Below are positions 15,548 through 23,646 of a stretch of 43,267 nucleotides of DNA, piece by piece; position 1 is the stretch's first letter; the number at the start of each line of letters is the position of its first letter. The notes beneath the pieces are model-generated. The model was not told where the DNA came from and searched no databases. It saw nothing but the letters and a program-made list of their open reading frames with translations. The DNA is taken from NCBI GenBank assembly GCA_002425405.1, contig DIME01000181.1:1-43267 (forward strand), given 5' to 3'. The position numbers and the translations under genes were made by a program. Origin of the DNA: Candidatus Accumulibacter vicinus (GTDB taxonomy: Bacteria > Pseudomonadota > Gammaproteobacteria > Burkholderiales > Rhodocyclaceae).

Positions 15548-17806
15548 TCAATGCGCCTGCAGAAAGACTTCGAACTCGGCAAGCGGCAGCGGTCGGCTGA
15601 ACAGGTAACCCTGGTAGGTGTGGCAACCCTGCGTCGCCAGAACGTTGCGCTGCTCGACACTCTCGACGCCCTCGGCGATCACCTCCAGGCCAAGGCTGCC
15701 GCCCAGGGCGACGATGGTCCGTGCGATGGCTTCGTCGTTGGGATCGCCCAACAGGTCCCGCACGAACGACTGGTCGATCTTCAACTGGTCGATCGGCAGC
15801 CGTTTCAGATAAGACAATGACGAATAACCCGTGCCGAAGTCGTCGAGAGAGAAGCCCACACCGTGCTCTTTTAGCTCCGTCATCTTGGCGATGATTTCAT
15901 GGACATTGTCGAGCAACATGCTCTCGGTGAGTTCCAGCTTGAGGTTGCGCGGGTTGGCTGCCGTACTCGCAAGCACCCCCAGCACCTGTTCGACAAAGTT
16001 GGGCTGCCGTAGCTGACGCGCACTGACATTCACCGAAACCGTAAACTCTTCCCGTCCTGCTTGTGCCGCCCAGACTGTCGTCTGCGCACAGGCGGTCTCG
16101 AGCACCCACAGGCCGAGCGGCAGGATCAACCCGGTTTCCTCGGCGAGAGGAATGAACTCGGCGGGAAGTACCTGGCCGCGCTGCTGATGCCGCCAGCGAA
16201 CCAGTGCCTCGGCACCGACAATGCGGCCAGTCTGGTCAATCTGTGGCTGGTAACAAAGGAATAGCTCCTGCCTTTGCAGCGCTTCCCGAAGATCTCTTTC
16301 AAGAGCCACCCTGGCGGTAACCAAGGCCTGCATCTGGGGGTCGAAAAAGCGCAAGGTATTGCGACCGGTCGCCTTGGCATCGTACATGGCCAGATCAGCC
16401 CGCTTCATCAGTTCTTCGATCGCATCCTGCTGGCCACCAAACAGGGTGATGCCGACACTCGGCGTGTTGTGATACTCGGAACCGGCCAGGTCGTAGGGTT
16501 GGTTGAGTGCTGCCAGGATCTTCTCCCCGACGATCCGGCTCTGGGTAGCCGCTTCCTGCGGTCGCTTATCCAGACCGGCGAGCATCACCACAAACTCGTC
16601 ACCACCGAGACGGGCGACGGTATCGCGGTCGCGCACGCAGGCCAACAATCGCTTGGCGACCTGCTGCAGCAGGCAGTCCCCCATGTCGTGCCCGAGCGTG
16701 TCGTTGAGCGTCTTGAAATTGTCAAGATCGATGAACAGCAAGGCACCCTGGTGGCCACTGCGTGCGCTCGCAGCCATGGCCGTCCGCAGGCGGTCTTGCA
16801 GTAGACGGCGGTTTGGCAGGCGAGTCAGGGCATCATAAAAAGCCAGTTTCTGGATTTCTTCCTGGGCGGCCTTGCGCAGGCTGATGTCGGCCAGCGTTGA
16901 AACGTAGTGAGTGACTCGGCCCTCGTTGTCGGTCACGGCGGAAATCGTCAGCCATTCCGGGAAGATCTCGGCGTTCTTGCGCCGGTTCCAGATCTCGCCT
17001 TGCCATGAACCCTGGCGTTCGAGACTCTGGTGCATCGCGGTATAAAAAGCGGCGTCGTGGCGCCCGGAACTGAGCAGCCTGGGTGTCTGGCCGACACATT
17101 CTTCGGCGCTGTAGCCGGTAATCTCGGTGAACGCCTGGTTGACCCGCAGGATCACCCCGGCGGCGTCGGTGATGAACATGCCCTGCTGCGACTCGAAAGC
17201 GGTCGCAGCGATTCGCTCCCACTGTTCCGCCTGCTTTCGATCCGTGATGTCGTGCGCGACCACGACAATGCGGATCGCCTGGCCGTCCTTGTCCTGGATC
17301 ACTTTGCCGGCCGACGCCATGTGCCGAATACTGCCATCGTGTCGCATCAGGCGGTACTCGATCTCTTGCCCAACGCCAGATTGCACCGTCTCGTTGAAAA
17401 CCCGCCGTACCCGCTCGCGATCATCGGGATGGACGTCGGCAAACGAATCGGTCCCTGGCAGTTGCCGCGCATCGCCGAAGAATTGCCGATACGAAGGACT
17501 GTTGTACATGCGCCGCCCCTGCGGATCAAGGACGGCAATATGTTCGCCGATACTCTCGGCGATCAGCCGGAAAAACGCTTTCTGCTCATGCAGGGCGGCT
17601 TCCATTTCCCTTCTCTCGGTGATGTTCTGCTCGAACTCGGCTGCACGTGCCTGCAACTCCCTGCTGCGCCGGGCGAGATCGCTGCCCAGGCGACGCACCT
17701 CATCGACCCGCTTCTGATACCAGCGAATCAGGAAGACAAACAGCAGCAGCAGCACGACACCGCCAATCTGCACCCAGCCATCCATCAATGCCGGCGTGTC
17801 AGGCAT
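15548..17806 (-). CDS. PAS-PAS-GGDEF-EAL membrane signalling protein
   Basis: About 752 residues: one membrane helix (~10-27), a coiled linker (EVRRLGSDLARRSRELQARA), two PAS domains (~70-180 and ~195-310), a GGDEF domain with intact RLGGDEF (~residue 400) and an RDRD inhibitory site just before it, and an EAL domain with GAEALVRW (~532), DDFGTGYSSLSYLKR and the later QGYLFSRPL. Both catalytic domains look intact, so it may both make and break c-di-GMP, or do one under PAS control. The ATG 17806 lies one base past the stop of the upstream REC-GGDEF gene, indicating coupling, and it is the last gene of the signalling operon. An open frame extends to 17896 but overlaps that gene. Confidence 0.93.
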   Translation of the reverse strand: MPDTPALMDGWVQIGGVVLLLLFVFLIRWYQKRVDEVRRLGSDLARRSRELQARAAEFEQNITERREMEAALHEQKAFFRLIAESIGEHIAVLDPQGRRMYNSPSYRQFFGDARQLPGTDSFADVHPDDRERVRRVFNETVQSGVGQEIEYRLMRHDGSIRHMASAGKVIQDKDGQAIRIVVVAHDITDRKQAEQWERIAATAFESQQGMFITDAAGVILRVNQAFTEITGYSAEECVGQTPRLLSSGRHDAAFYTAMHQSLERQGSWQGEIWNRRKNAEIFPEWLTISAVTDNEGRVTHYVSTLADISLRKAAQEEIQKLAFYDALTRLPNRRLLQDRLRTAMAASARSGHQGALLFIDLDNFKTLNDTLGHDMGDCLLQQVAKRLLACVRDRDTVARLGGDEFVVMLAGLDKRPQEAATQSRIVGEKILAALNQPYDLAGSEYHNTPSVGITLFGGQQDAIEELMKRADLAMYDAKATGRNTLRFFDPQMQALVTARVALERDLREALQRQELFLCYQPQIDQTGRIVGAEALVRWRHQQRGQVLPAEFIPLAEETGLILPLGLWVLETACAQTTVWAAQAGREEFTVSVNVSARQLRQPNFVEQVLGVLASTAANPRNLKLELTESMLLDNVHEIIAKMTELKEHGVGFSLDDFGTGYSSLSYLKRLPIDQLKIDQSFVRDLLGDPNDEAIARTIVALGGSLGLEVIAEGVESVEQRNVLATQGCHTYQGYLFSRPLPLAEFEVFLQAH

Positions 17807-17807
17807 G

Positions 17808-19127
17808 TCAGACCACGGTTGCTTCAGTGACTTCCCGAAAAAATCGGTAGCAGTTACGGCCGGCCGTCTTGGCGTGGTACATGGCAATGTCGGCATTTTT
17901 CAACAACTTGTTAACGTCTTCGCCATGCTGCGGATAGACCGCAATGCCAATGCTCCCCGAGAGGCTGATGTGATGAGGACCGATGAGGAACGGGCGATTG
18001 AGAGCAGTCAGCAGCTTTCCAGCCACGACCACGGCATCGGCAGCCTTTTCGATTTGCGCCAGGAGAATGACGAATTCATCACCACCGAGGCGTGAAACGG
18101 TGTCCGAGTCTCTGGGTACGCAAGCCTGCAGACGGAGCGCGACCTCTTTGAGCAGGAGATCGCCGATGTCATGGCCGAGGGTGTCGTTGACCGGTTTGAA
18201 CCTATCGAGATCGACAAACATCAGGGCCACTGTACCGCGATCCCGCCGGGCCTGCGCCAGAGCCTGGAAGAGGCGATCGCTGAGCAGGCTGCGGTTCGGC
18301 AGGTCGGTCAACTGGTCATGGTGAGCAAGATGCTGAACGCGCTCCTCGTTGGCCTTACGTTCGGAAATATCCTGTTTGATGGCGACGAAATGCTGAATCC
18401 TGCCGTTGCTGTCGGTAACCGGGGAGATGGTCAGCGCTTCGGCATAGAGACTCCCATCCTTGCGGCGGTTGATCAGTTCGCCAGTCCACACCCGGCCGGC
18501 CAGAATGGTTTCCCACATCCGCTGGTAGAACTGCTGATCCTGCTTCCCGGAATTGAGCATTTCACCGGGGTGGCGACCAATGGCTTCCGCCAGCGAGAAC
18601 CCGGTCATGCGGGTAAACGCCGGGTTGGCCCATTCGATCGTCGAATGGATATCGGTGATCAGAATGCCGTTGGCAACGGAATTGAGTGCGGCCCGGAAAA
18701 GGCTGAGGCGGGACTCGAGTCTCTGGCGGACCAGCGCATGCCGAATGGCACGACCGAGAGCATCGTGCTGGAACTGGCCCTTGACCAGATAGTCTTGCGC
18801 ACCGGCCTGCAGTGCCTCTTCGGCAAGTCGATGGTTGTCCTGACCGGTGAGAACAATGATCGGCACCTCGGGGGCCACGGCTCGCATTGCCTCGACCGTC
18901 TTCAGTCCCGTGGAATCCGGTAGTGACAAATCGAGCAGGATGACATCCGGATTGCTGGCGGCGGCAGCGATGACCCCTTGCGCAAGCGTCGGCGCCCAGG
19001 CGACCGGATCCTGGTCGCCTACACGTCTGATTCCGGCCAGGCGGACATTCACCTGGATCAGGCCCAGATCACCGGGATCGTCTTCGATCACCAGAATCGA
19101 AATCCGCCTTCGAACTGACTCACTCAT
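17808..19127 (-). CDS. REC-PAS-GGDEF response regulator (diguanylate cyclase)
   Basis: 439 residues. The receiver (~8-130) has the acidic pair IEDD and phosphoacceptor Asp66 in ILLDLSLPD, plus the Lys in YLVKGQ. A PAS domain (~140-255) follows, then a GGDEF domain (~270-435) with intact RLGGDEF near residue 347 and an RDSD (RxxD) inhibitory site. It should synthesise c-di-GMP from two GTP when phosphorylated; the kinase is probably one encoded just upstream. There is no EAL domain. The start at 19127 has GGAGAAC upstream and overlaps the stop of a 45-codon ORF as ATGA. Confidence 0.95.
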   Translation of the reverse strand: MSESVRRRISILVIEDDPGDLGLIQVNVRLAGIRRVGDQDPVAWAPTLAQGVIAAAASNPDVILLDLSLPDSTGLKTVEAMRAVAPEVPIIVLTGQDNHRLAEEALQAGAQDYLVKGQFQHDALGRAIRHALVRQRLESRLSLFRAALNSVANGILITDIHSTIEWANPAFTRMTGFSLAEAIGRHPGEMLNSGKQDQQFYQRMWETILAGRVWTGELINRRKDGSLYAEALTISPVTDSNGRIQHFVAIKQDISERKANEERVQHLAHHDQLTDLPNRSLLSDRLFQALAQARRDRGTVALMFVDLDRFKPVNDTLGHDIGDLLLKEVALRLQACVPRDSDTVSRLGGDEFVILLAQIEKAADAVVVAGKLLTALNRPFLIGPHHISLSGSIGIAVYPQHGEDVNKLLKNADIAMYHAKTAGRNCYRFFREVTEATVV

Positions 19128-19261
19128 CCATTGTTCTCCGTCTTGCTCTGTTCAGCCATCATCGAAGCGCCATTGTGCGGCAAGCGCCATAGCTTTAACC
19201 AGACCTCCTTGCGCAGTTGAACTTGAGCACCCCCAGCACGGCTTCGGCATGACTCGTTCAT
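19124..19261 (-). CDS. Possible 45-residue protein, coupled to both neighbours
   Basis: Not a recognised family. A 46-codon frame fills the gap between the stand-alone receiver and the GGDEF regulator. Its ATG (19261-19259) overlaps the receiver's TGA as ATGA, and its own TGA (19126-19124) overlaps the next gene's ATG as ATGA. The middle is basic and hydrophobic (QLRKEVWLKLWRLPHNG) and could form an amphipathic helix; the end is polar (AEQSKTENNG). It has a single Cys at position 5. No strong ribosome site is needed if translation is coupled. It may be only a translational bridge between the two genes. Confidence 0.4.
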   Translation of the reverse strand: MNESCRSRAGGAQVQLRKEVWLKLWRLPHNGASMMAEQSKTENNG

Positions 19262-19704
19262 CGACCATCTGGCCAGCGGGCCTGCGCAGCCCAGTAATCG
19301 CGCAAGCGCCGGATGTCGTTGATGAACACATCGACATCCGGCGATTTGGTGATGTAGCCGGCGGCACCGAGACGATAGGCAGCGAGCACATCGCGTTCAA
19401 CCTGCGAGGTGCTCAGCACGACTACCGGAATGTCGCGTAGATCAGCCTCTCCCTTGACGACGGCAAGGAACTCCCGGCCGTCCATCCGCGGCATGTTGAG
19501 ATCGATCAGAATCAGATCAGGGCGGCTTGCCTGGGCGAAACGCGGCCCCTGGCGCCGCAGATACTCGAGCGCCTCGCGACCATCGACGACATGCTGCACA
19601 TCGGCCGCAATGCCGCTTTCGCCCAATGCCAGCTTGAGCAGATAGGCATCGGCCGGCTCGTCTTCGGCCATCAGGATCACCAAGGGCTGTACCGTTTGGC
19701 TCAT
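19258..19704 (-). CDS. Stand-alone response regulator receiver (Rcp1-like)
   Basis: 148 residues consisting only of a receiver domain. Conserved features are the acidic pocket MAEDEPADAYLL, phosphoacceptor Asp68 in ILIDLNMPRMDG, VLSTS and the Lys in GYITKSPD. The 'DEPADAYLLK...' start and the aromatic C-terminus (DIRRLRDYWAAQ) resemble the Rcp1 group, whose members shuttle phosphoryl groups or act by protein contact rather than binding DNA. It lies between the kinases and the cyclase genes, so it probably receives phosphate from the REC-kinase. The start is ATG 19704; the frame is open upstream to 19815 but overlaps the previous gene. Confidence 0.92.
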   Translation of the reverse strand: MSQTVQPLVILMAEDEPADAYLLKLALGESGIAADVQHVVDGREALEYLRRQGPRFAQASRPDLILIDLNMPRMDGREFLAVVKGEADLRDIPVVVLSTSQVERDVLAAYRLGAAGYITKSPDVDVFINDIRRLRDYWAAQARWPDGR

Positions 19705-19748
19705 GTTTGACGTTGTATCGAATTTACCGGTCGCTGCAACCATGACCG

Positions 19749-20807
19749 TCAGACCGCGCTGTCCGCCGGTGGAGGCGGCTGGTCGCCTGCCGGCAATTCC
19801 AGAACCAGTCGACAACCGCCACCAGGGGTCTCTTCGAGCCAGGCATGGCCACCGGCACTTTCGCTGATACGGCGCAGAATGGCCAGACCCACGCCAGTTC
19901 CTGCGCTGCTCGACGACAGTCGTTCAAAGATACGGAAAACGCGACGACGATACTCCTCTTCGACACCCGGACCGTTGTCACTGATGGCGTATCGCACCGA
20001 CTTGCCGAGTCGCTCGCCGCTGATGTCGATCCGCAAGGGCCGTTCGCTGCGACCATGCTTTCTGTTCACCGGATCAAACGGCGCGATCGTCGACGCGCTG
20101 ATCACCTGTTTGTCGCCACTGTCCGGATGCCGGCGCGACAGTTCATAGGCATAACCACGCTCCGGCAGCTCGTGCAACTGTGCGGGTGCCAACGCTGCGG
20201 GAAAAGTGATCAGGACGATCGCGAAACCCCAGAACGTTCCCTGGCCCTGCTCCTGGTCGAGAAACACCGGCAAACGACCGACCATCCCCCGCCCCCCCTG
20301 ACGCAGATCGAAAGGGCCGGCCAGCATCAGCTGACCGCTGTCGCGGGCGAGCAGGGCTTCCTTGTCGCGCTCTGGATCGTGCAGCAGATCGTGGCCAATC
20401 GCCTGCTCGTTGCCCGCCAGCGGCACCACCTGCCGGATGACACCGCCGGGAGCCAGTTGCAGCGCCGCAGCGCCAGGGTAAAAGCGCAGCAGCCAGCCTG
20501 CCGTTCGCTCGAAATCGGGGATTACTCCCTTGCCTTGCTGCAACATGGCTGCCAGGGCATAGGTCGCAGACAGCACATGATCGATGCTGGTCTGGATCGT
20601 GTAGGCTCGCTCGTTGGCCAGAATGGCCGCCTGGTGGCGTGCCTGGTGCAGGCGGTACGACTCCAGGCGCCAGATCAGCCCCGTCGCCAGAACCACCGAA
20701 GAGACGAATACCAGGACGGCCATATGCTCCGGCCGTGAGAGCAGCTTGCCGCCGGCTTTTTCTGACCCTGGCCGACGCGGACTGCAGATAGGCCCGGGCG
20801 GTGTCAT
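19749..20807 (-). CDS. CHASE-domain histidine kinase-like protein lacking the histidine domain
   Basis: About 352 residues. A membrane helix (~30-48) is followed by a periplasmic CHASE-type sensor (~75-240, including GVIPDFERTAGWLLRFYPGA and GYAYELSRRHPDSGDK). The sequence then passes directly into the second half of an HATPase domain: RPLRIDISG, G1 box SDNGPGVEEEY, FERL and G2 box GTGVGLAILRRISE. There is no second membrane helix, no HisKA histidine and no N-box, all of which should lie between CHASE and the G1 box. The join falls near residue 244 (about 20075). The frame is intact. It looks like an in-frame internal deletion of a longer kinase, or a CHASE protein whose ATPase no longer works. 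The ATG 20807 overlaps the upstream stop as ATGA and has GGAG before it. Confidence 0.85.
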   Translation of the reverse strand: MTPPGPICSPRRPGSEKAGGKLLSRPEHMAVLVFVSSVVLATGLIWRLESYRLHQARHQAAILANERAYTIQTSIDHVLSATYALAAMLQQGKGVIPDFERTAGWLLRFYPGAAALQLAPGGVIRQVVPLAGNEQAIGHDLLHDPERDKEALLARDSGQLMLAGPFDLRQGGRGMVGRLPVFLDQEQGQGTFWGFAIVLITFPAALAPAQLHELPERGYAYELSRRHPDSGDKQVISASTIAPFDPVNRKHGRSERPLRIDISGERLGKSVRYAISDNGPGVEEEYRRRVFRIFERLSSSSAGTGVGLAILRRISESAGGHAWLEETPGGGCRLVLELPAGDQPPPPADSAV

Positions 20808-22045
20808 GCGTTCTCCGGCGGCAAGGGCAGCGACACACAGAAGCGACTCCCCAGCCCTTCTCCCGCCGATTCGGCCCAGATTCGCCCACCATGATGCTCG
20901 GCGATCTTTCGGCACAGGGCCAGCCCGACACCACTGCCGTCAACAACGGCGCGACTGTGCAAGCGCTGGAAAACCTGAAAAAGCCGGGAGATCTGCCCAG
21001 GATCAATGCCGATGCCGTTGTCGGCAATAGCAATGCACCAGTTCCCCGCGGATACCTTGCTGGAGACCGAGATCTCCAGTGCCCGGTCGACATTCCGGAA
21101 TTTGGCCGCGTTGCCGATCAGGTTCTGCAATAGCCGCAAAATCTCGTCGGGGCTGACAAAGACACGCGGCCAGTGACCGCCAATGCGCACGGTCGCCTGT
21201 GCTTCGAGAAGTGCCGGTTGCAGGAAGAGTAGCGCGTCATCGAGGATCAACCGGCTTTCGAGCCACTCCGGCGGCTCGCCCAGGCGACCGACGCGCGAGT
21301 ACTCGAGCAGGTCGACGAGCATCCGGTCAAGGCGCTTGGCGCCGTTGATGGCAAAATTGAAGTAGGCACGCTGCTCGCTGCCGAGTTGGTCGGCGAAGCT
21401 GATCCCGAGCAGTTGCATATAACTCGAAATCATTCGCAAGGGCTGGCGCAGGTCATGTGAAATGGCGTAACTGAACTGCTCCAGTTCGGCATTCGAGCGT
21501 TTGAGCTGATTCACCTTCTGCTCGAGGTTCTGCTGCAGGATCTCATGTTCGCGCATCAGCCGATAGGTGCGGATGGCGGAATAGACCTGCACGAAGATTT
21601 GGTTGGCGCTCAGTTCCGACTTGAGCCGATAGCCATCGATCTCATAGCCGCTGATCACCTCCCGCTGCGGTGCATAGCCCGGCTGACCGGTGATCAGGAC
21701 GATCTGGACGCTGCGGTTGCGCAACTCATCGCGAATGTGGCGCACCAGCTCCAGGCCGGCCTGGTCGGACTCCATCACCACATCCAGCAGGATCAGGGCA
21801 ATGTCCGGGTGGGCAACGATCGCCGCCCTTGCCTCGCCGACCGACAGGGCATCGAGCAGGAGCAGCCGACGGTCTTCGATCAGCACATTGTGCAGGGTCA
21901 GGTGGAGGACGGCATGCACATCTTCCTGGTCATCCACCAGCAACACCTTCCATGGATCGTCGGCCGGTGCAGCGTCGACCTGGCCGGGTTCCGGGGCAAA
22001 CGAGGCGGCCAGCAGGTCATGCTCCTCGCTCCGGTGACTGTTCAT
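20804..22045 (-). CDS. Receiver-histidine kinase (REC-HisKA-HATPase)
   Basis: 413 residues without a signal peptide, so cytoplasmic. The N-terminal receiver (~30-155) has acidic VDDQED and Asp88 in LLDVVMESD. A coiled-coil linker (EILQQNLEQKVNQLKRSNAELEQ) follows, then HisKA with His197 in ISHDLRQPL, and an HATPase with N-box (LLQNLIGNAAKF), G1 (DNGIGID) and G2 (GSGVGLALCRKIAEHHGG). This architecture fits a phosphorelay node or a phytochrome-type kinase controlled through its own receiver. The ATG 22045 is preceded by GAGG. It is the first gene of the leftward signalling operon, divergent from ubiA; the 268 bases between hold a TTTCCC-T-GGGAAA palindrome (22175-22187) but no clear promoter. 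Confidence 0.93.
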   Translation of the reverse strand: MNSHRSEEHDLLAASFAPEPGQVDAAPADDPWKVLLVDDQEDVHAVLHLTLHNVLIEDRRLLLLDALSVGEARAAIVAHPDIALILLDVVMESDQAGLELVRHIRDELRNRSVQIVLITGQPGYAPQREVISGYEIDGYRLKSELSANQIFVQVYSAIRTYRLMREHEILQQNLEQKVNQLKRSNAELEQFSYAISHDLRQPLRMISSYMQLLGISFADQLGSEQRAYFNFAINGAKRLDRMLVDLLEYSRVGRLGEPPEWLESRLILDDALLFLQPALLEAQATVRIGGHWPRVFVSPDEILRLLQNLIGNAAKFRNVDRALEISVSSKVSAGNWCIAIADNGIGIDPGQISRLFQVFQRLHSRAVVDGSGVGLALCRKIAEHHGGRIWAESAGEGLGSRFCVSLPLPPENA

Positions 22046-22313
22046 GTTGGAACCTCGTTGGTCATCAATGTGGCCCGTCCGTCGATCGAAAATGGATTGG
22101 CAAGGTCCATCCGATCAAACAGGAGGCCCTGCGCTCAAGCGATGGAGTACAGGCAGCGGGCCGTTCTGCACCGCTTTCCCTGGGAAATAGTGCACTCTTC
22201 CCGAGACTCCGTCAAACCCCGGGAGCAAAGTCGCCCGGATCGGTGGCAGCCGGAGACGTTGCGGATCATGATTGGGGATGCTTAGCGCCGTGATGACCGT
22301 TAAAATGAGATGC

Positions 22314-23210
22314 ATGAACATTTCAGGCAAAACATTGCGCGAACGGATCGACCTTTACGAGCGACTGATGCGCCTCGACAAGCCGATCGGCATCCTGCTG
22401 CTGCTCTGGCCAACCTTGTGGGCGCTGTGGCTGTCGGCACTGGGCAGGCCGAACTGGCTGGTGGTCTGGATCTTCGTTCTCGGGACGGTGCTGATGCGTT
22501 CGGCCGGTTGTGTGATCAACGATCTGGCCGACCGCAATTTCGATCCGCATGTGGCGCGTACCCGCGAACGTCCACTGGCCACCGGCAGGGTCTCGACCGG
22601 CGAGGCCTGGCTGCTGTTTCTGGTACTGGTTGCGGCCGCTTTCACCCTGGTGCTGCCGCTCTTTAGCCGGCTGCTGGCCGGCCTCTGTGTGGCAGCACTG
22701 TTTCTCGCTGCCAGCTATCCCTTCACCAAGCGCTTTCTCGCCGTGCCGCAGGCCTATCTCGGTGTCGCTTTCGGTTTCGGCATTCCGATGGCTTATGCGG
22801 CCCAACTCGGCAGGGTGCCGGTGGAAGCTTGGTGGCTGCTGCTGGCCAACGTCTTCTGGGCGATCGCCTACGATACCGAATACGCACTGGTCGACCGGGC
22901 CGATGATCTGAAAATCGGGATTCGCAGTTCGGCGATCACCTTTGGGCGCGGCGATGTAGCGGCAGTGATGATCTGTTACGCACTCGCTCTCGGGCTGATC
23001 GCTGCACTTGGTTACCGAATCGGCCTCGGAGCACTGTTTTACGGTGGATTGGTGGTCGCAGCGGCGCTCGCCGCTTATCACTACACGCTGATCCGCGAGC
23101 GCGATCCGCAGCGCTGCTTCACGGCTTTCCGGCACAACAACTGGCTGGGTGCCAGCGTCTTCGCCGGGATTGCCCTCGATTTTCTGGCCAGCAAAGGAAT
23201 CCACGGATGA
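22314..23210 (+). CDS. ubiA: 4-hydroxybenzoate octaprenyltransferase
   Basis: About 298 residues with eight or nine membrane helices. UbiA attaches the polyprenyl tail to 4-hydroxybenzoate in ubiquinone synthesis. The two Mg-diphosphate motifs are present: NDLADRNFDPHVARTRERPLA and YDTEYALVDRADDLKIGIRS. The opening MRLDKPIGILLLLWPTLWALW is typical. ATG 22314 gives the standard N-terminus; ATG 22305 and further upstream starts are possible. It overlaps the cytochrome gene by 4 bases (ATGA). Confidence 0.96.
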   Translation: MNISGKTLRERIDLYERLMRLDKPIGILLLLWPTLWALWLSALGRPNWLVVWIFVLGTVLMRSAGCVINDLADRNFDPHVARTRERPLATGRVSTGEAWLLFLVLVAAAFTLVLPLFSRLLAGLCVAALFLAASYPFTKRFLAVPQAYLGVAFGFGIPMAYAAQLGRVPVEAWWLLLANVFWAIAYDTEYALVDRADDLKIGIRSSAITFGRGDVAAVMICYALALGLIAALGYRIGLGALFYGGLVVAAALAAYHYTLIRERDPQRCFTAFRHNNWLGASVFAGIALDFLASKGIHG

Positions 23211-23635
23211 AGACCCCCCTGTTCTTCGCACTCCTGCTACTGACAGGCACCTTGCAGGCGGCCGAAGACACTCGCCAGCTGGCACCGATGCCGGGACCGG
23301 CAGAAGCCAATCTGCGTGCCGAAATGCGTGCCAGCCTGCTCGCCCTGAACGAAATTCTTGGCCTGGTCGCGACCGGTAAACTGAAGGAGGCTGGCGAACT
23401 TGCCGAAAAGGAACTCGGCGTCTCGGCCATGGGAAAACATCGCAGCCAGCCTTTCGACGCGCGTCCTGGGCCGCACATGCCCCCGGCGATGCACCGCATC
23501 GGCATCGACGGGCATCAGGCAGCCAGCGAATTTGCCCGCATCGCTGCCAGCGCTGACCGCGACAAAACCATTGCCGCACTGCCATCGCTGACCACGGCCT
23601 GTGTCGGCTGCCACGCCTCCTATCGCCTCAGATAG
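23207..23635 (+). CDS. Class II-like cytochrome c (C-terminal CxxCH)
   Basis: 142 residues. A signal peptide (MKTPLFFALLLLTGTLQA) targets it to the periplasm. The only haem c motif, CVGCH, lies 5 residues from the C-terminus, as in cytochrome c' and cytochrome c556 type four-helix proteins. The preceding MPPAMHRIGIDGHQAASEFARIA and LPSLTTACVGCHASYRLR fit a helical haem-binding end. The overlap with ubiA and the 11-base gap to ubiD suggest a shared transcript. A redox partner role near the quinone pool is only a positional inference; it is not a known ubiquinone enzyme. Confidence 0.82.
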   Translation: MKTPLFFALLLLTGTLQAAEDTRQLAPMPGPAEANLRAEMRASLLALNEILGLVATGKLKEAGELAEKELGVSAMGKHRSQPFDARPGPHMPPAMHRIGIDGHQAASEFARIAASADRDKTIAALPSLTTACVGCHASYRLR

Positions 23636-23646
23636 CCCTCCGGACG

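Noticed and set aside
19128..19400. Another small leftward frame ending WRFDDG
   Set aside because: It starts inside the receiver gene without family similarity; the coupled 45-codon frame explains the gap better.
218..19728. 15-base word TGTATCGAATTTACC present at 218-232 and 19714-19728, both upstream of leftward genes
   Set aside because: About one exact 15-base repeat is expected by chance in 43 kb, and the two spacings to the genes differ (about 83 and 10 bases).
22175..22187. TTTCCC-T-GGGAAA palindrome between the signalling operon and ubiA
   Set aside because: Short and not placed relative to a clear promoter; 6-bp arms with a 1-base gap are likely by chance in a window of this size.
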